From Shimia aestuarii (GTDB lineage: Bacteria > Pseudomonadota > Alphaproteobacteria > Rhodobacterales > Rhodobacteraceae), in the NCBI RefSeq assembly GCF_900114635.1, contig NZ_FOTQ01000001.1:310001-374000 (forward strand): a stretch of 64,000 nt of DNA, read 5' to 3'. The position numbers were made by a program, and so were the translations under genes. The notes beneath the pieces were generated by a model that was not told where the DNA came from, did not search any database, and saw only the letters and a list, made by a program, of their open reading frames with translations. Positions 1 to 8,652 of this stretch are shown one piece after another. The number at the start of each line of letters is the position of its first letter. Positions within the stretch are counted from its first letter, which is position 1.

Positions 1-563
1 AGGCTGGCGGCATGGGCATAAACTTCGCGCGCCCGGCTGATCGGGATGCCGAACTTGTTCTCCGACTTTCCGGTCGCGATCTTGGCGTGGGTCTTGGCAT
101 CCACATCCGGGTTCACCCGCACCGTGATTGGCGCCACAACTCCCATTTCCAACGCCACGGCGTTGATCGCTTCCATCTCCGGCTCACTCTCGACGTTGAA
201 CTGTCGAATACCCCCCGCCAGAACGGTTGCGATCTCCTCGCAGGTCTTGCCGACACCGGAAAACACGATCCGATCCCCCGGTACGCCGGCGGCAATTGCA
301 CGCGCGTATTCGCCCCCCGATACAACGTCCATCCCGGCGCCCAGTGCGGCGAGCGTCTTGAGAATGGCCTGATTGCTCGCGGCCTTCATGGCGTAACAGA
401 CAAGGTGGTCCACTCCCTCCAACGCCTCGTCGAACAGGCGGAAATGCCGCTCCAGCGTGGCCGTCGAATAGCAGTAGAACGGCGTTCCCACCGCAGCCGC
501 GATTTCGGCCACCGGAACGTCCTCGGCAAAAAGCGCGCCGTCTCGGTAAAGAAAATGATCCAT
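1..563 (-). CDS. lysA: Diaminopimelate decarboxylase, N-terminal part (cut by window edge)
   Basis: Pyridoxal-phosphate enzyme that converts meso-diaminopimelate to L-lysine in the cytoplasm, the last step of lysine synthesis. Only the first 187 residues are in the window; they form the start of the alanine-racemase-like barrel. The cofactor lysine is visible as Lys60 in YAMKA, followed by a GGEYARA segment. The ATG at 563 gives a normal N-terminus (MDHFLYRDG). It is the last gene seen in a minus-strand run led by argH, an order common in Rhodobacterales. The C-terminal half, with the second active-site part, lies outside. Confidence 0.95.
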   Translation of the reverse strand, partial: MDHFLYRDGALFAEDVPVAEIAAAVGTPFYCYSTATLERHFRLFDEALEGVDHLVCYAMKAASNQAILKTLAALGAGMDVVSGGEYARAIAAGVPGDRIVFSGVGKTCEEIATVLAGGIRQFNVESEPEMEAINAVALEMGVVAPITVRVNPDVDAKTHAKIATGKSENKFGIPISRAREVYAHAAS

Positions 564-651
564 GTCCGGCGTCTCCTGATACCCGTCCGAACCCTCATAG
601 CCAGCCGCGCAGAGTCATTCAATCCGCTTCAACCGCGCACCGCACCCACAC

Positions 652-727
652 TTTCTTTTTCCAAAAATACCCCGGGGGTGAGGTTTGAAAATGCGTGCAT
701 TTTCAAACCGAGGGGGCTGGCCCCCTC
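652..727 (-). repeat. Intergenic repeat, copy A
   Basis: Inverted relative to copies B, D and E. Read on the minus strand it has a GAGGGGG/CCCCCTC hairpin, then a perfect 13-bp inverted repeat (682-694 with 697-709, 2-bp centre), then the shared core CACCCCCGGGGTATTTTTGG followed by AAAAAGAAA. It fills the gap between lysA and the DUF2834 gene. It may act as a bidirectional terminator or a REP-like element. Confidence 0.7.
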
Positions 728-1045
728 TTACCTCACTGGCTTGGCGCGCAGGAACAGGTAAAGAGGCAGACCACAACTCACCCCGATCAGGAATGTCGCG
801 GGAATCGCAATCAACGCCACCCAATTGCGCCGCACCGCCACTTCCGCGACTATCCAGATCGTCAGCGCGACAGCGGCAATGACCAGATCCCAATAGAGCC
901 CTGTCGTCGCCGCACTCACTTTCCATGCCGCCACCAGCGCGGAAAGATCGACACCGTTTTCCATCAGCCACGGCACAAAGTAACTCATCGGGTGCACCGC
1001 ACCCCAGATAGCCAGGCCCAGGAAAACCAATCTCAAAGGGGACAT
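728..1045 (-). CDS. DUF2834 family small membrane protein
   Basis: Protein of about 105 residues with three predicted membrane helices and no known biochemical role. The spacing of hydrophobic segments and the early GAVHPMSYFVPWLMENG stretch fit the DUF2834 family, whose members have a W/F-rich first loop and an invariant ENG-like motif. Two starts are possible: ATG 1045 (GGAG seven bases upstream) and ATG 1060 (GAGG upstream). It sits between the tiny lipoproteins and lysA on the same strand. No function can be assigned from context. Confidence 0.7.
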   Translation of the reverse strand: MSPLRLVFLGLAIWGAVHPMSYFVPWLMENGVDLSALVAAWKVSAATTGLYWDLVIAAVALTIWIVAEVAVRRNWVALIAIPATFLIGVSCGLPLYLFLRAKPVR

Positions 1046-1133
1046 GTTTGAGCTCCGCATGTGTCTGCCTCAGTCGTCAGAATACGCAGACACCGCCAAC
1101 CCGGATCAAGCTTTGATTGCGCAAGGCGGCGCG

Positions 1134-1334
1134 CTACCAGCAGCGGCCATACCCGCAGCCACCGCCAATCGTGATGCTGATCGGGCCATTTGACGCGCCG
1201 ACATGGCTCGACGTGTAAACCCCGCTCGGACTGATCCCGATATTGGCCCCCATCGTGGGCGTCCACGGCTCTCCGTCAACGCCACACCCGGCAAGGGTCA
1301 ACCCACTCACACACAAAAAGACGACTCGCAACAC
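1134..1334 (-). CDS. Tiny lipoprotein, third of a tandem set
   Basis: Predicted 66-residue outer-membrane or periplasmic lipoprotein. It starts at GTG 1334, has a short hydrophobic signal and a lipobox ending LTLAGC, so the mature protein begins at Cys17. The mature part is Gly/Ser rich and ends GGGCGYGRCW, which resembles the Cys-Gly tail of the two genes upstream (1402-1563 and 1604-1828). A segment with YTSSHVG also echoes SYSSHSG in the first copy. It is probably a diverged paralogue in the argH transcript. Function unknown. Confidence 0.6.
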   Translation of the reverse strand: MLRVVFLCVSGLTLAGCGVDGEPWTPTMGANIGISPSGVYTSSHVGASNGPISITIGGGCGYGRCW

Positions 1335-1401
1335 GACCTGGATCCCCCAAAAAGCAGAGGGCCATCATACCGCCCCGTAACAGATTTTGCAAAACAGCGC
1401 C

Positions 1402-1563
1402 TTAGCGGCCCCGGCCACATTCCGCGCCACCATTGCAGCCACCCACCGGTGTCGCATAGCCAAGGTTGCCGGTCTTGGACGTGTTGCCATAGGGTGTACC
1501 GCCCGTACTGCTGACACAAGCCCCCAACGCGACCATCACGGAAAGCAAAACAGCCAGTCTCAT
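1402..1563 (-). CDS. Tiny lipoprotein (53 aa), second of a tandem set
   Basis: Very short reading frame starting at ATG 1563. The sequence begins MRLAVLLSVMVALGAC, a signal peptide with lipobox ALGAC, giving a mature protein of only 38 residues. Its tail, GYATPVGGCNGGAECGRGR, is nearly identical to the tail of the neighbour at 1604-1828 ([19 protein letters not shown]), which supports it as a real gene despite its size. The ribosome-binding site is weak (GAGTGAG), so it may depend on translation of the gene before it. Two or three cysteines in the mature part could pair or bind metal. Function unknown. Confidence 0.65.
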   Translation of the reverse strand: MRLAVLLSVMVALGACVSSTGGTPYGNTSKTGNLGYATPVGGCNGGAECGRGR

Positions 1564-1603
1564 TTCATCACTCACTCAATTTGGCCGCACGGGACCGCCC
1601 CCG

Positions 1604-1828
1604 TCAGCGCCCATATCCACAATGCGCGCCACCATTGCAGCCCCCGTGCGGCGTTGCATAGCCACTATGGGACGAATAGCTGGGCCCGGAGCGCACGCCC
1701 ACCGTGACATCGCCCGACACCGTCACCCCGGTCCCCGAAGCGGGCGCCGGGCTGGGCGCGGTCGACGTGGTGGTCGTGTTGCAGGCCGCCACGCTGGCAA
1801 CCAATGCAAAGGCGCACAGAATTCTCAT
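1604..1828 (-). CDS. Tiny lipoprotein (74 aa), first of a tandem set
   Basis: Starts at ATG 1828, whose bases overlap the argH stop codon as ATGA, so translation is probably coupled. The N-terminus [16 protein letters not shown] is a clear lipoprotein signal with lipobox. A Thr/Ser/Pro/Ala linker follows, then [19 protein letters not shown] and the Cys-Gly tail shared with the next gene. Such low-complexity lipoproteins are often lineage specific. Role unknown; attachment to arginine synthesis may only be positional. Confidence 0.7.
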   Translation of the reverse strand: MRILCAFALVASVAACNTTTTSTAPSPAPASGTGVTVSGDVTVGVRSGPSYSSHSGYATPHGGCNGGAHCGYGR

Positions 1829-3216
1829 TCCATCAAATCCTTCCAACGGGTCACCTGCGCGCGAACCTGATCCGGCGCGGTGCCGCCATACGACATGCGC
1901 GACGCGACCGAATTATGCACACCCAGCACGCCAAAAACGTCCTCGGTGATAGCCGCGTGCACCTCCTGCATATCGGCCAGTGTCAGATCCGGCAAATCAC
2001 ATCCACGTGCCTCGGCCATGGCCACCAGCGTGCCCGTCACGTGATGCGCATCGCGGAACGGCATGTTGAGCGCCCGCACCAGCCAGTCGGCAAGATCGGT
2101 GGCGGTCGAAAACCCGCTGCCCGCCGCCGCTTCAAGGCTCTCGCGGTTGGCGCTCATGTCCTTGACCATGCCTTCCATTGCCGCCAGCGCCAGCATCAGG
2201 TTGTCGGCCGCGTCAAACACCTGTTCCTTGTCTTCCTGCATGTCCTTGGAATAGGCCAGCGGCAGCCCCTTCATCACCATCAACAGCGCGGTATTCGCCC
2301 CGAAGATCCGCCCGATCTTGGCGCGGATCAGCTCGGCCGCATCCGGGTTCTTCTTCTGCGGCATGATCGACGAGCCGGTCGAGAACCGATCCGACAGGGT
2401 GACAAAACGGAATTGCGCCGAGGACCAGATCACCAGCTCTTCGGCAAAGCGCGACAGGTGCATCGCACAGATCGACGCTGCGGCAAGGAACTCAAGCGCA
2501 AAGTCGCGGTCCGACACAGCATCAAGCGAATTGGCCGCCGGACGATCAAAGCCCAGCGCCTCTGCGGTCATGTGACGATCAATCGGGAAAGATGTCCCCG
2601 CCAGAGCCGCCGCGCCAAGCGGCGATTCGTTCATCCGCTTGCGTGCGTCCTGGAAACGCGACCGGTCCCGCCCGAACATTTCGACATAGGCCATCATATG
2701 ATGTCCCCATGTCACCGGCTGCGCGGTCTGCAGATGGGTGAAACCCGGCATAACCCACTCCGCACCCGCTTCGGCCTGCACCAAAAGCGCACGGATCAGC
2801 GCCTCCAGCCCCGAGATCGCCGCATCGATCTGATCCCGCACCCAGAGTTTGAAATCGGTCGCCACCTGGTCGTTGCGCGAACGCCCTGTGTGCAGACGCC
2901 CTGCGGGCTCACCGATGATCTCCTTCAGCCGCGCCTCCACGTTCATGTGGATATCTTCCAGCGCGGTGGAAAACGCGAACGTCCCGGCGTCAATCTCTGA
3001 CAACACCGTGAGAAGCCCTTCCCGAATGGCCTCGGCATCGCTATCTGTCAGGATGCCTGCTTTGGCGAGCATCGCCGCGTGGGCCCTTGAACCGGCAATG
3101 TCCTGTGCCGCCATCCGCTGATCGAACCCGATCGAGGCATTGATTGCCTCCATGATTGCATCCGGTCCGGCGGCAAAGCGGCCGCCCCACATCTGGTTCG
3201 AGGTGTCTTTGGTCAT
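1825..3216 (-). CDS. argH: Argininosuccinate lyase
   Basis: Cleaves argininosuccinate to arginine and fumarate, the last step of arginine synthesis; works as a cytoplasmic homotetramer. The 463-residue length is normal. The fumarase/aspartase signature [11 protein letters not shown] lies at 281-291 with the catalytic serine loop, and the catalytic His region is FTHLQTAQP near 159-167. Start ATG 3216 gives [14 protein letters not shown], the usual N-terminus; the frame stays open far upstream but that extension is antisense to tlpA. It faces away from the TlpA gene with 27 bases between starts and overlaps the downstream lipoprotein gene by ATGA. Confidence 0.97.
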   Translation of the reverse strand: MTKDTSNQMWGGRFAAGPDAIMEAINASIGFDQRMAAQDIAGSRAHAAMLAKAGILTDSDAEAIREGLLTVLSEIDAGTFAFSTALEDIHMNVEARLKEIIGEPAGRLHTGRSRNDQVATDFKLWVRDQIDAAISGLEALIRALLVQAEAGAEWVMPGFTHLQTAQPVTWGHHMMAYVEMFGRDRSRFQDARKRMNESPLGAAALAGTSFPIDRHMTAEALGFDRPAANSLDAVSDRDFALEFLAAASICAMHLSRFAEELVIWSSAQFRFVTLSDRFSTGSSIMPQKKNPDAAELIRAKIGRIFGANTALLMVMKGLPLAYSKDMQEDKEQVFDAADNLMLALAAMEGMVKDMSANRESLEAAAGSGFSTATDLADWLVRALNMPFRDAHHVTGTLVAMAEARGCDLPDLTLADMQEVHAAITEDVFGVLGVHNSVASRMSYGGTAPDQVRAQVTRWKDLME

Positions 3217-3243
3217 GATATGCCCTTCGGAGGGAAAGTAAGA

Positions 3244-3846
3244 ATGTCGAAGTCCGCGCTGGTTTATACGGGGCTGGCCGCAATCGCAATTGCAGCTGTC
3301 ACCTTTGTCGCCGTGAAAAACCCCGCCACCGCCGGGGCATCGCTGGATACGGCGGCGATTGCCGAAATGCGTGATGGTGATATGCGCAAGCTCAACTTCC
3401 ATTCCACGCCGCGCGCCATCTCTGACAAGGCGTTCATCACCGAGGACGGGGGCGAGTCGACCCTCGCCGCCTACAAGGGCAAGGTTGTCTTGCTCAATTT
3501 CTGGGCCACGTGGTGCGCGCCGTGCCGCCACGAAATGCCAATGCTGTCGGAATTGCAAAGCGAGCTGGGCGGTGACGACTTCGAAGTCGTGACGCTGGCC
3601 ACCGGGCGCAACATGGTGCCCGCAATGAAAAAGTTCTTCGAAGAAATTGGCGTCGACAACCTGCCGCTCCACCGCGATCCAAAGCAGATTCTCGCGCGTG
3701 ACATGGCCGTTCTGGGGCTTCCGGCAACCGTTCTGATTGACCGAGAAGGGCAGGAAATCGCGCGACTTCAAGGAGATGCGGACTGGTCGAGCGAAAATGC
3801 CCGTGCTATCATCTCGGCCGTAATTGAAAAGACCGCGGCGCAATAG
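3244..3846 (+). CDS. tlpA: TlpA-family membrane-anchored thioredoxin
   Basis: Periplasmic thiol-disulfide protein of 200 residues held by an N-terminal helix (residues 6-25). The thioredoxin active site is WCAPC with the cysteine pair at 91 and 94, and a cis-proline loop appears as [10 protein letters not shown]. Such proteins keep periplasmic cysteines reduced, commonly during cytochrome c or cytochrome oxidase assembly; the exact partner is not shown here. The ATG at 3244 was chosen because GGAGGGAAA precedes it by a good distance. Divergent from argH, an arrangement often seen in roseobacters. Confidence 0.88.
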   Translation: MSKSALVYTGLAAIAIAAVTFVAVKNPATAGASLDTAAIAEMRDGDMRKLNFHSTPRAISDKAFITEDGGESTLAAYKGKVVLLNFWATWCAPCRHEMPMLSELQSELGGDDFEVVTLATGRNMVPAMKKFFEEIGVDNLPLHRDPKQILARDMAVLGLPATVLIDREGQEIARLQGDADWSSENARAIISAVIEKTAAQ

Positions 3847-3875
3847 GCACGTGGCGCCCCCGTGAAAGACTGCCG

Positions 3876-4502
3876 ATGAAGACCCGCCTTGCATCCGTGG
3901 TCCTTGTGATTGCCGCACTTGTATCCGCACCTGCCCTGCAGGCCCAGGATATCAATGTCGAGAAGAAACGCTCTCGCCTGCAGCAGCTGCATGACGCCCC
4001 CCTCAAGGCCGACGCACGGCGCGAATTCAAACAGTTCAGACGCAAGGGACGCTTTTACGGCGCCTTTTTCGCAAACCTGTCCGAAAATGTTGCGGGGTCC
4101 TACTGGGATGCCGCCAATATCGAGACAGCCGAAGCCCACGCCCGCACTTCCTGCGCGACAAAATCAAGCGAACCCGAGGACTGCATCCTTTATGCCCGTG
4201 TGCTGCCCAAACATTATGATCCCAGCGAATCCGGCCTCACCCTGTCGCGCAGCGGAAATCAGGATTTCCGCGAATACACCCGGCTTCAGGATGTAGAGCG
4301 TTATGGCGCCTTTGCCATGTCCGACAACGGCGCGATCGGCTATTCATGGGCCGAACATTCCCGCGCGTCCGCCGACCGCGAGGCTTTGAAACGTTGTACC
4401 AAATCCGCGCGCAAGCTGTTGCGCAATACACCAAAGCATCTTCAGGGGGTGCTCGCCTCCTCGCCCCAGCATGTCTGCCGCGTCGTGCACCGCTCCGGCT
4501 GA
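3876..4502 (+). CDS. Secreted protein with two DUF4189-like repeats
   Basis: 208 residues with a clean signal peptide cleaved after about residue 23 (APALQAQ). The mature protein shows two copies of one pattern: a GAF start, a glycine plus tryptophan segment ([32 protein letters not shown]), then a cysteine pair. This resembles the DUF4189 pattern, in which G..A...S...G.S.....A...A...C repeats. Four cysteines (in ARTSC, EDC, KRC, HVC) would suit two disulfides. It follows tlpA after 29 bases. Function unknown; a cell-envelope role is inferred from the signal only. Confidence 0.6.
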   Translation: MKTRLASVVLVIAALVSAPALQAQDINVEKKRSRLQQLHDAPLKADARREFKQFRRKGRFYGAFFANLSENVAGSYWDAANIETAEAHARTSCATKSSEPEDCILYARVLPKHYDPSESGLTLSRSGNQDFREYTRLQDVERYGAFAMSDNGAIGYSWAEHSRASADREALKRCTKSARKLLRNTPKHLQGVLASSPQHVCRVVHRSG

Positions 4503-4567
4503 CCCCACGCCACCTTTGACAACCCGCCAGCCCCTGCGATTGAATATGCCGCAGGGAGGACGGGCGC

Positions 4568-4957
4568 ATGCCTTTGGAGATTTTGCTGATCCTCGTTGTT
4601 GGGGGTATTTCCGGGATCGCGGTGATCCTGCACCTGCTCGGGCTGACCAGCCCGCGCCGACTGCGTGATGCCGAAGATGCCCGCGCTGCCTGGCTGCGCG
4701 AATTCCCCTACGAGCTTCCAACCGACATCACCCTTTCCGCCGATCAGCGCGCCGCTCTGATCACGACACAGGCCGGACCGGGCCTTGTCTGGTGCCTTGG
4801 TGCCGACACCGTCTCCCGCCCGCTGAGCGGCTCTGACCTCAGCGTTACCAAAAACGGTCTGCGTGTCGATTTTCACGATGTCGGCGCCCCACACGCGCGC
4901 ATCTCCCTTCCCGATGCCGACCGCCAGAAATGGCGCGATTTGATGAGAACCGCATGA
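4568..4957 (+). CDS. Single-span membrane protein of unknown function
   Basis: 129 residues, one N-terminal membrane helix (about residues 3-25), then a soluble domain with a conserved-looking LREFPYELPTDITLSADQ segment and a short beta-rich tail. The fold suggests a cytoplasmic PH-like or sheet domain, but I do not recognise a family. Its stop overlaps the start of the sterol-desaturase gene as ATGA, so the two are translated together and probably work together. Confidence 0.65.
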   Translation: MPLEILLILVVGGISGIAVILHLLGLTSPRRLRDAEDARAAWLREFPYELPTDITLSADQRAALITTQAGPGLVWCLGADTVSRPLSGSDLSVTKNGLRVDFHDVGAPHARISLPDADRQKWRDLMRTA

Positions 4958-5883
4958 CAGATCAACTGACCTACCCGGACGTCGTAAATTATGCCGTCCC
5001 CTTCTTCATCGTGGCGATCCTGCTCGAACTGGTCTGGATCGTGGTCAAGGGACGGGGCGGACGTTATGAGACGCGTGACGCGCTGACCTCGCTGATCATG
5101 GGCGCGGGCAACGTCGCCTCGGGCATCCTTCTGGGCTTCATCGCCTGGGGCTTCTTCATGCTGCTCTGGCAGATCACGCCTTTGGATCTCGGCACAAGCG
5201 TATGGGTGGTGGTGCTCTGCTTCGTGCTGGATGACCTGCGCTATTACTGGGTGCACCGCTTTGGCCACCGTATCCGCTGGGTCTGGGCCAGCCACGTGAA
5301 CCACCATTCCTCCCAGCACTACAATCTCACCACGGCCCTGCGCCAGACATGGACCGGCACCTTCACCTTCATGATGATCGTGCGCGCGCCGCTGATCCTC
5401 CTTGGCTTTCACCCCGCCATGGTGCTGTTCTGTGGCGGGCTCAACCTGATCTACCAGTTCTGGATTCACACCGAGGCCATCCACAAACTGCCCCGCTGGT
5501 TCGAATCCATCATGAACACCCCCAGCCACCACCGCGTCCATCACGGGCGCAACGCGCGCTACCTCGACTGCAACTATGCCGGGGTGTTCATCATCTGGGA
5601 CAAGATGTTCGGCACCTTTGTTCCCGAACAGGACGACGAAAAGGTCGACTACGGCCTCGTGCACAACCTTGGCACCTTCAATCCCCTGCGCGTCGCCTTT
5701 CACGAATGGATCGGCATTTTCAAGGACATGTCCCAAAGCGGCCTCACCTTGCGCGAACGGCTGATGTATGCCGTCGCACCGCCGGGCTGGAGCCATGACC
5801 AAAGCCGTGAAACATCGGACCAGATCAAGGCCAGCCATCTTGCCCATCACCCGGAAGATCGCGGCACACCGGGATTCAGCTAG
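4954..5883 (+). CDS. Sterol desaturase / fatty acid hydroxylase family protein
   Basis: Integral membrane di-iron oxygenase of 309 residues. The eight-histidine pattern is present: HRFGHR, HVNHHSSQHYN and HRVHHGRN, spread over several membrane helices. Family members hydroxylate or desaturate lipids (sterols, fatty acids, carotenoids, ornithine lipids). The substrate cannot be read from the sequence. Start ATG 4954 overlaps the previous stop (ATGA); an in-frame ATG at 4930 would add eight residues but lies inside the previous gene. The preceding small membrane protein may be an accessory. Confidence 0.88.
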   Translation: MTDQLTYPDVVNYAVPFFIVAILLELVWIVVKGRGGRYETRDALTSLIMGAGNVASGILLGFIAWGFFMLLWQITPLDLGTSVWVVVLCFVLDDLRYYWVHRFGHRIRWVWASHVNHHSSQHYNLTTALRQTWTGTFTFMMIVRAPLILLGFHPAMVLFCGGLNLIYQFWIHTEAIHKLPRWFESIMNTPSHHRVHHGRNARYLDCNYAGVFIIWDKMFGTFVPEQDDEKVDYGLVHNLGTFNPLRVAFHEWIGIFKDMSQSGLTLRERLMYAVAPPGWSHDQSRETSDQIKASHLAHHPEDRGTPGFS

Positions 5884-5894
5884 GACAAATTTGC

Positions 5895-6935
5895 TCAGTT
5901 GTTCTCCCAGAACAGCGCTTCTGTGGCGGCCCGCAGGTATTGATCCACCTCGTATCGTGTCTCGGGATCGTCGATGGAACCCGAAGACATCAGCCGATCC
6001 AGGATGTCGATCTGTGACCAGTCGGCCCGCCGCCCGAAATGCCGCGCCACGATCAGCGCCAGATCGGGATCGTTCGCCAAAAGCACGCCAACCCGTGCAC
6101 GTATCTCATCGACAAGCGGCCCCTCGCCCGCTTCGGCCTGCATCGCAAGCGCCTCCATGAGACTTTCACGCAAAACGGGATCTCTTGACGCCTGCAAGGC
6201 GGACGCCACGCGGGTCACCCCGTCCAATCCGACACTTTCGATCAGGGCCACGCCATAGGCGCCTGCCACAACACCCCGCGGCGCACGCCCCTCCTGGAAT
6301 TGCCGCCGCAGAAATGCGCGTGCCGCTTTCGCATCACTCAATCCGAGCAACAATACGCGGATTGGCAGGCTTCCCCGATTCTCGGGTGCATTGATCCCCT
6401 GCAACAGCCGATCGGCATCCGGTGTCAGGTTCAACCCCACCAACACCGGATACGGCGCCCGGTCCAGCTCTCCCAGCGCCAGCTGCGCCACCGCCGGATG
6501 CGGATGCCCAAGCAGGTTGGCAAAAAACTGGTACCGTTCCCAATCCCCCCCAAGCCGCCACTCATCCAGCCGCGCCAGAACCGCGTCCATCACCGCATCG
6601 AATCCCGGATCAAGGTAGGCGACCCGCTGCCACGTCCCGTTCGCCCCATCCCTTGCAAAGAGAACCGCGTGATCGGGATTGGACCTCAACATGCGCCGCG
6701 TCCCCGAATCCACTAGGTGCGGGATGTCCACCGTCGTCACGGAGCCGCGAAGGATCGTTTGCGCCTCATAGCGAAACGGGTTTTCCGCCGAGGGCCGTGC
6801 CAGAACCACTCGGTCGCTGGCCAAGAGCCGGTCGACGGCGGTTTCCTCGGGTACATAGCCGTGAAAACCGCAGGCCAGCGCCACGCCGCTTGCCGCCAAT
6901 GTCGCCCCAAGGACCGTCACCAACACCCTGATCAT
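5895..6935 (-). CDS. Secreted protein with HEAT-like helical region, unknown function
   Basis: About 346 residues with a signal peptide (ends near GVALAC). The first third has a small beta-rich domain around ETAVDRLLASDRVVLARPS that reads like a periplasmic surface protein, with an FARDGANGTW segment. The rest is helical pairs with AVAQLALGELDRAPYP-type segments that resemble HEAT repeats. Start ATG 6935 follows GAGGGGC; an ATG four codons upstream is possible. Not recognised as a named family. It converges with the sterol-desaturase gene and follows tag on the same strand. Confidence 0.6.
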   Translation of the reverse strand: MIRVLVTVLGATLAASGVALACGFHGYVPEETAVDRLLASDRVVLARPSAENPFRYEAQTILRGSVTTVDIPHLVDSGTRRMLRSNPDHAVLFARDGANGTWQRVAYLDPGFDAVMDAVLARLDEWRLGGDWERYQFFANLLGHPHPAVAQLALGELDRAPYPVLVGLNLTPDADRLLQGINAPENRGSLPIRVLLLGLSDAKAARAFLRRQFQEGRAPRGVVAGAYGVALIESVGLDGVTRVASALQASRDPVLRESLMEALAMQAEAGEGPLVDEIRARVGVLLANDPDLALIVARHFGRRADWSQIDILDRLMSSGSIDDPETRYEVDQYLRAATEALFWENN

Positions 6936-6961
6936 ATCGCCCCTCACTACTTGAGCCGCGA

Positions 6962-7522
6962 CTAGGACAAATCCGCGTGACGCGGACAGGTCACGACGTG
7001 ATCATTGACCACCCCGCAGGCCTGCATCCACGCATAAACGATCGTCGGGCCACAGAACCGAAACCCTGCTTTCTTCAAATCTTTCGAAACTTGTTTCGAT
7101 AAATCGGTATGGGCCGGCACGTCTTCAAGCCGCGCCCAGCTGTTTTGCAAGGGCGCATGATCCACGTATTTCCACACGAAGTGACTGAACCCTTCACCGG
7201 CCTCGATCTCCTGAAAGGCACGGGCATTGCCGATGGTGGCCTCGATCTTGCCCCGATGCCGAATGATGCCCGTGTCCTGCAACAGACGTTCCACATCCAC
7301 CTCTCCCCAGTTCGCAATCACATCCGGGTCAAACCCTTGAAAAGCCGCGCGAAAATTGTCACGCTTTTTAAGGATCGTGATCCAGCTCAACCCCGCCTGA
7401 AACCCGTCAAGGATCAGCTTTTCCCAAAGCGCACGCCCGTCATATTCCGGCACGCCCCATTCTGTGTCGTGATACGTCTGATAGATCGGCTCGCTTCCGG
7501 CCCAGCCACATCTTTCGCCCAT
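6962..7522 (-). CDS. tag: DNA-3-methyladenine glycosylase I
   Basis: Base-excision repair enzyme that removes 3-methyladenine from alkylated DNA. The 186-residue length is normal. Family hallmarks are MxRCGWAG-like N-terminus (here MGERCGWAG), YHDTEWGVP near 16-24, LDGFQAGLSW near 38-47, and the C-terminal zinc-binding VVNDHVVTCPRH region. Cys5, His18 and the C-terminal Cys/His are positioned for the structural zinc. Divergent from the EAL gene. High certainty on family; no regulation visible. Confidence 0.95.
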   Translation of the reverse strand: MGERCGWAGSEPIYQTYHDTEWGVPEYDGRALWEKLILDGFQAGLSWITILKKRDNFRAAFQGFDPDVIANWGEVDVERLLQDTGIIRHRGKIEATIGNARAFQEIEAGEGFSHFVWKYVDHAPLQNSWARLEDVPAHTDLSKQVSKDLKKAGFRFCGPTIVYAWMQACGVVNDHVVTCPRHADLS

Positions 7523-7653
7523 CCTGTGCCTCCCGTGTGCGTCGATGAAAATGCCCGACGCAGATAAATTGAGGACAATTGTCCCCTTAAGCCCCCCTTC
7601 ATGATTTCGGCATCATTCTGGCGGCAATTCCTTCAAACCTGACGGGTAGCACG

Positions 7654-8505
7654 ATGATTGGTCAAAAGAAAAACAAACCCCGCAAGGGCAAGACCACGCG
7701 CGCCGAACGAAACGCGCTGGAATATGCCGTCTCCGCGCGGGACCAGGGCGCGCTCGACATGGTGACGGCGGCAATCCGCCACAAACAGGTCATGCTGGCC
7801 TTTCAACCCATCGTCAGCACCCGCGACACCGACCGCCCCGCCTTTTACGAAGGCTTGATCCGGGTGCTGGACGACACCGGCCGCATTATCCCTGCCAAGG
7901 ATTTCATGTCCGCCGTCGAAACCACCGAACTGGGGCGACAACTGGATTGCCTTGCCCTCGAACTCGGGCTTGAAACCCTCGCCGACCAGCCGAACCTCCG
8001 CCTGTCGATCAACATGTCCGCGCGCTCGATCGGCTATGGTCCCTGGGGCGATGTCCTGCGCCGCACGGTGGGCGGAAACGCCGATCTGGGCGACCGGCTG
8101 ATCCTTGAGATTTCCGAAACCTCGGTCAACCAGGTGCCTGACATCGTGCAGAATTTCATGACCGACATGCGCGCCCGCAATGTCAGCTTTGCCTTGGATG
8201 ACTATGGCGCGGGCATGACCTCGTTGCGGGTATTCCGCGATTTCGACTTTGACTTCATCAAGCTTGACGGCAGTTTCAGCCGCGACATCTGCACCAACCG
8301 CGCCAATCAGGTTCTGGCCAGCGCGGTCGCCGCCATTGCCCACAAGTTCGACATGATGTCCATCGCCAGCCGCGTGGAATCTCCCGCCGATGCCCGCGTT
8401 CTGGGGGAACTGGGTTTTGACGCGTTGCAGGGCTTTGCTTTCGGCGCCCCGACCGTGTCCCCCCCATGGGTCCGGAAAGCCGCCGTCAGGCAGGCGCGCG
8501 GCTAA
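7654..8505 (+). CDS. Cytoplasmic EAL-domain protein, probable cyclic-di-GMP phosphodiesterase
   Basis: 283 residues with a single EAL domain (about 40-275) after a basic, lysine-rich leader; no membrane segment or GGDEF domain. EAL domains hydrolyse cyclic di-GMP to pGpG. Most catalytic motifs are kept: EGL for EAL, LSINMS, LEISET, the LDDYGAG metal loop, FIKLDG and LQGFAFG. One difference is ASRVE in place of the usual AEGVE. Loop 6 is DDYGAGMTSL rather than DDFGTGYSSL, which may lower activity. Enzyme or receptor cannot be settled from sequence. Confidence 0.85.
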   Translation: MIGQKKNKPRKGKTTRAERNALEYAVSARDQGALDMVTAAIRHKQVMLAFQPIVSTRDTDRPAFYEGLIRVLDDTGRIIPAKDFMSAVETTELGRQLDCLALELGLETLADQPNLRLSINMSARSIGYGPWGDVLRRTVGGNADLGDRLILEISETSVNQVPDIVQNFMTDMRARNVSFALDDYGAGMTSLRVFRDFDFDFIKLDGSFSRDICTNRANQVLASAVAAIAHKFDMMSIASRVESPADARVLGELGFDALQGFAFGAPTVSPPWVRKAAVRQARG

Positions 8506-8542
8506 GTAGGTCCTTTGCCAGCTATCTGAGACAGACTGTCCG

Positions 8543-8559
8543 TTGCCGCATTGCGGCAA
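8543..8559. promoter_or_regulatory. Perfect palindrome upstream of phaA
   Basis: Arms TTGCCGCA and TGCGGCAA around one central T, about 95 bases before the phaA start. A TTGACA hexamer follows 9 bases downstream (8569-8574). In related bacteria the repressor PhaR recognises TGC-rich inverted sites near polyhydroxybutyrate genes, so this is a candidate operator; the link is inference. Confidence 0.45.
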
Positions 8560-8652
8560 ATCCGTTATTGACATTCCGGATACCGAAGCCACTCTCCCCG
8601 GTACCTGACGCTGGGGCAGGCTTCGCCCAGTCATTTGGTAGAGGAAACAAAT

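Noticed and set aside
1804..3000. Long plus-strand frame across argH
   Set aside because: Antisense shadow of argH; no start context or recognisable sequence.
3217..3930. N-terminal extension of argH to about 701 codons
   Set aside because: It runs opposite to the tlpA gene, and ATG 3216 matches the usual ArgH start and length.
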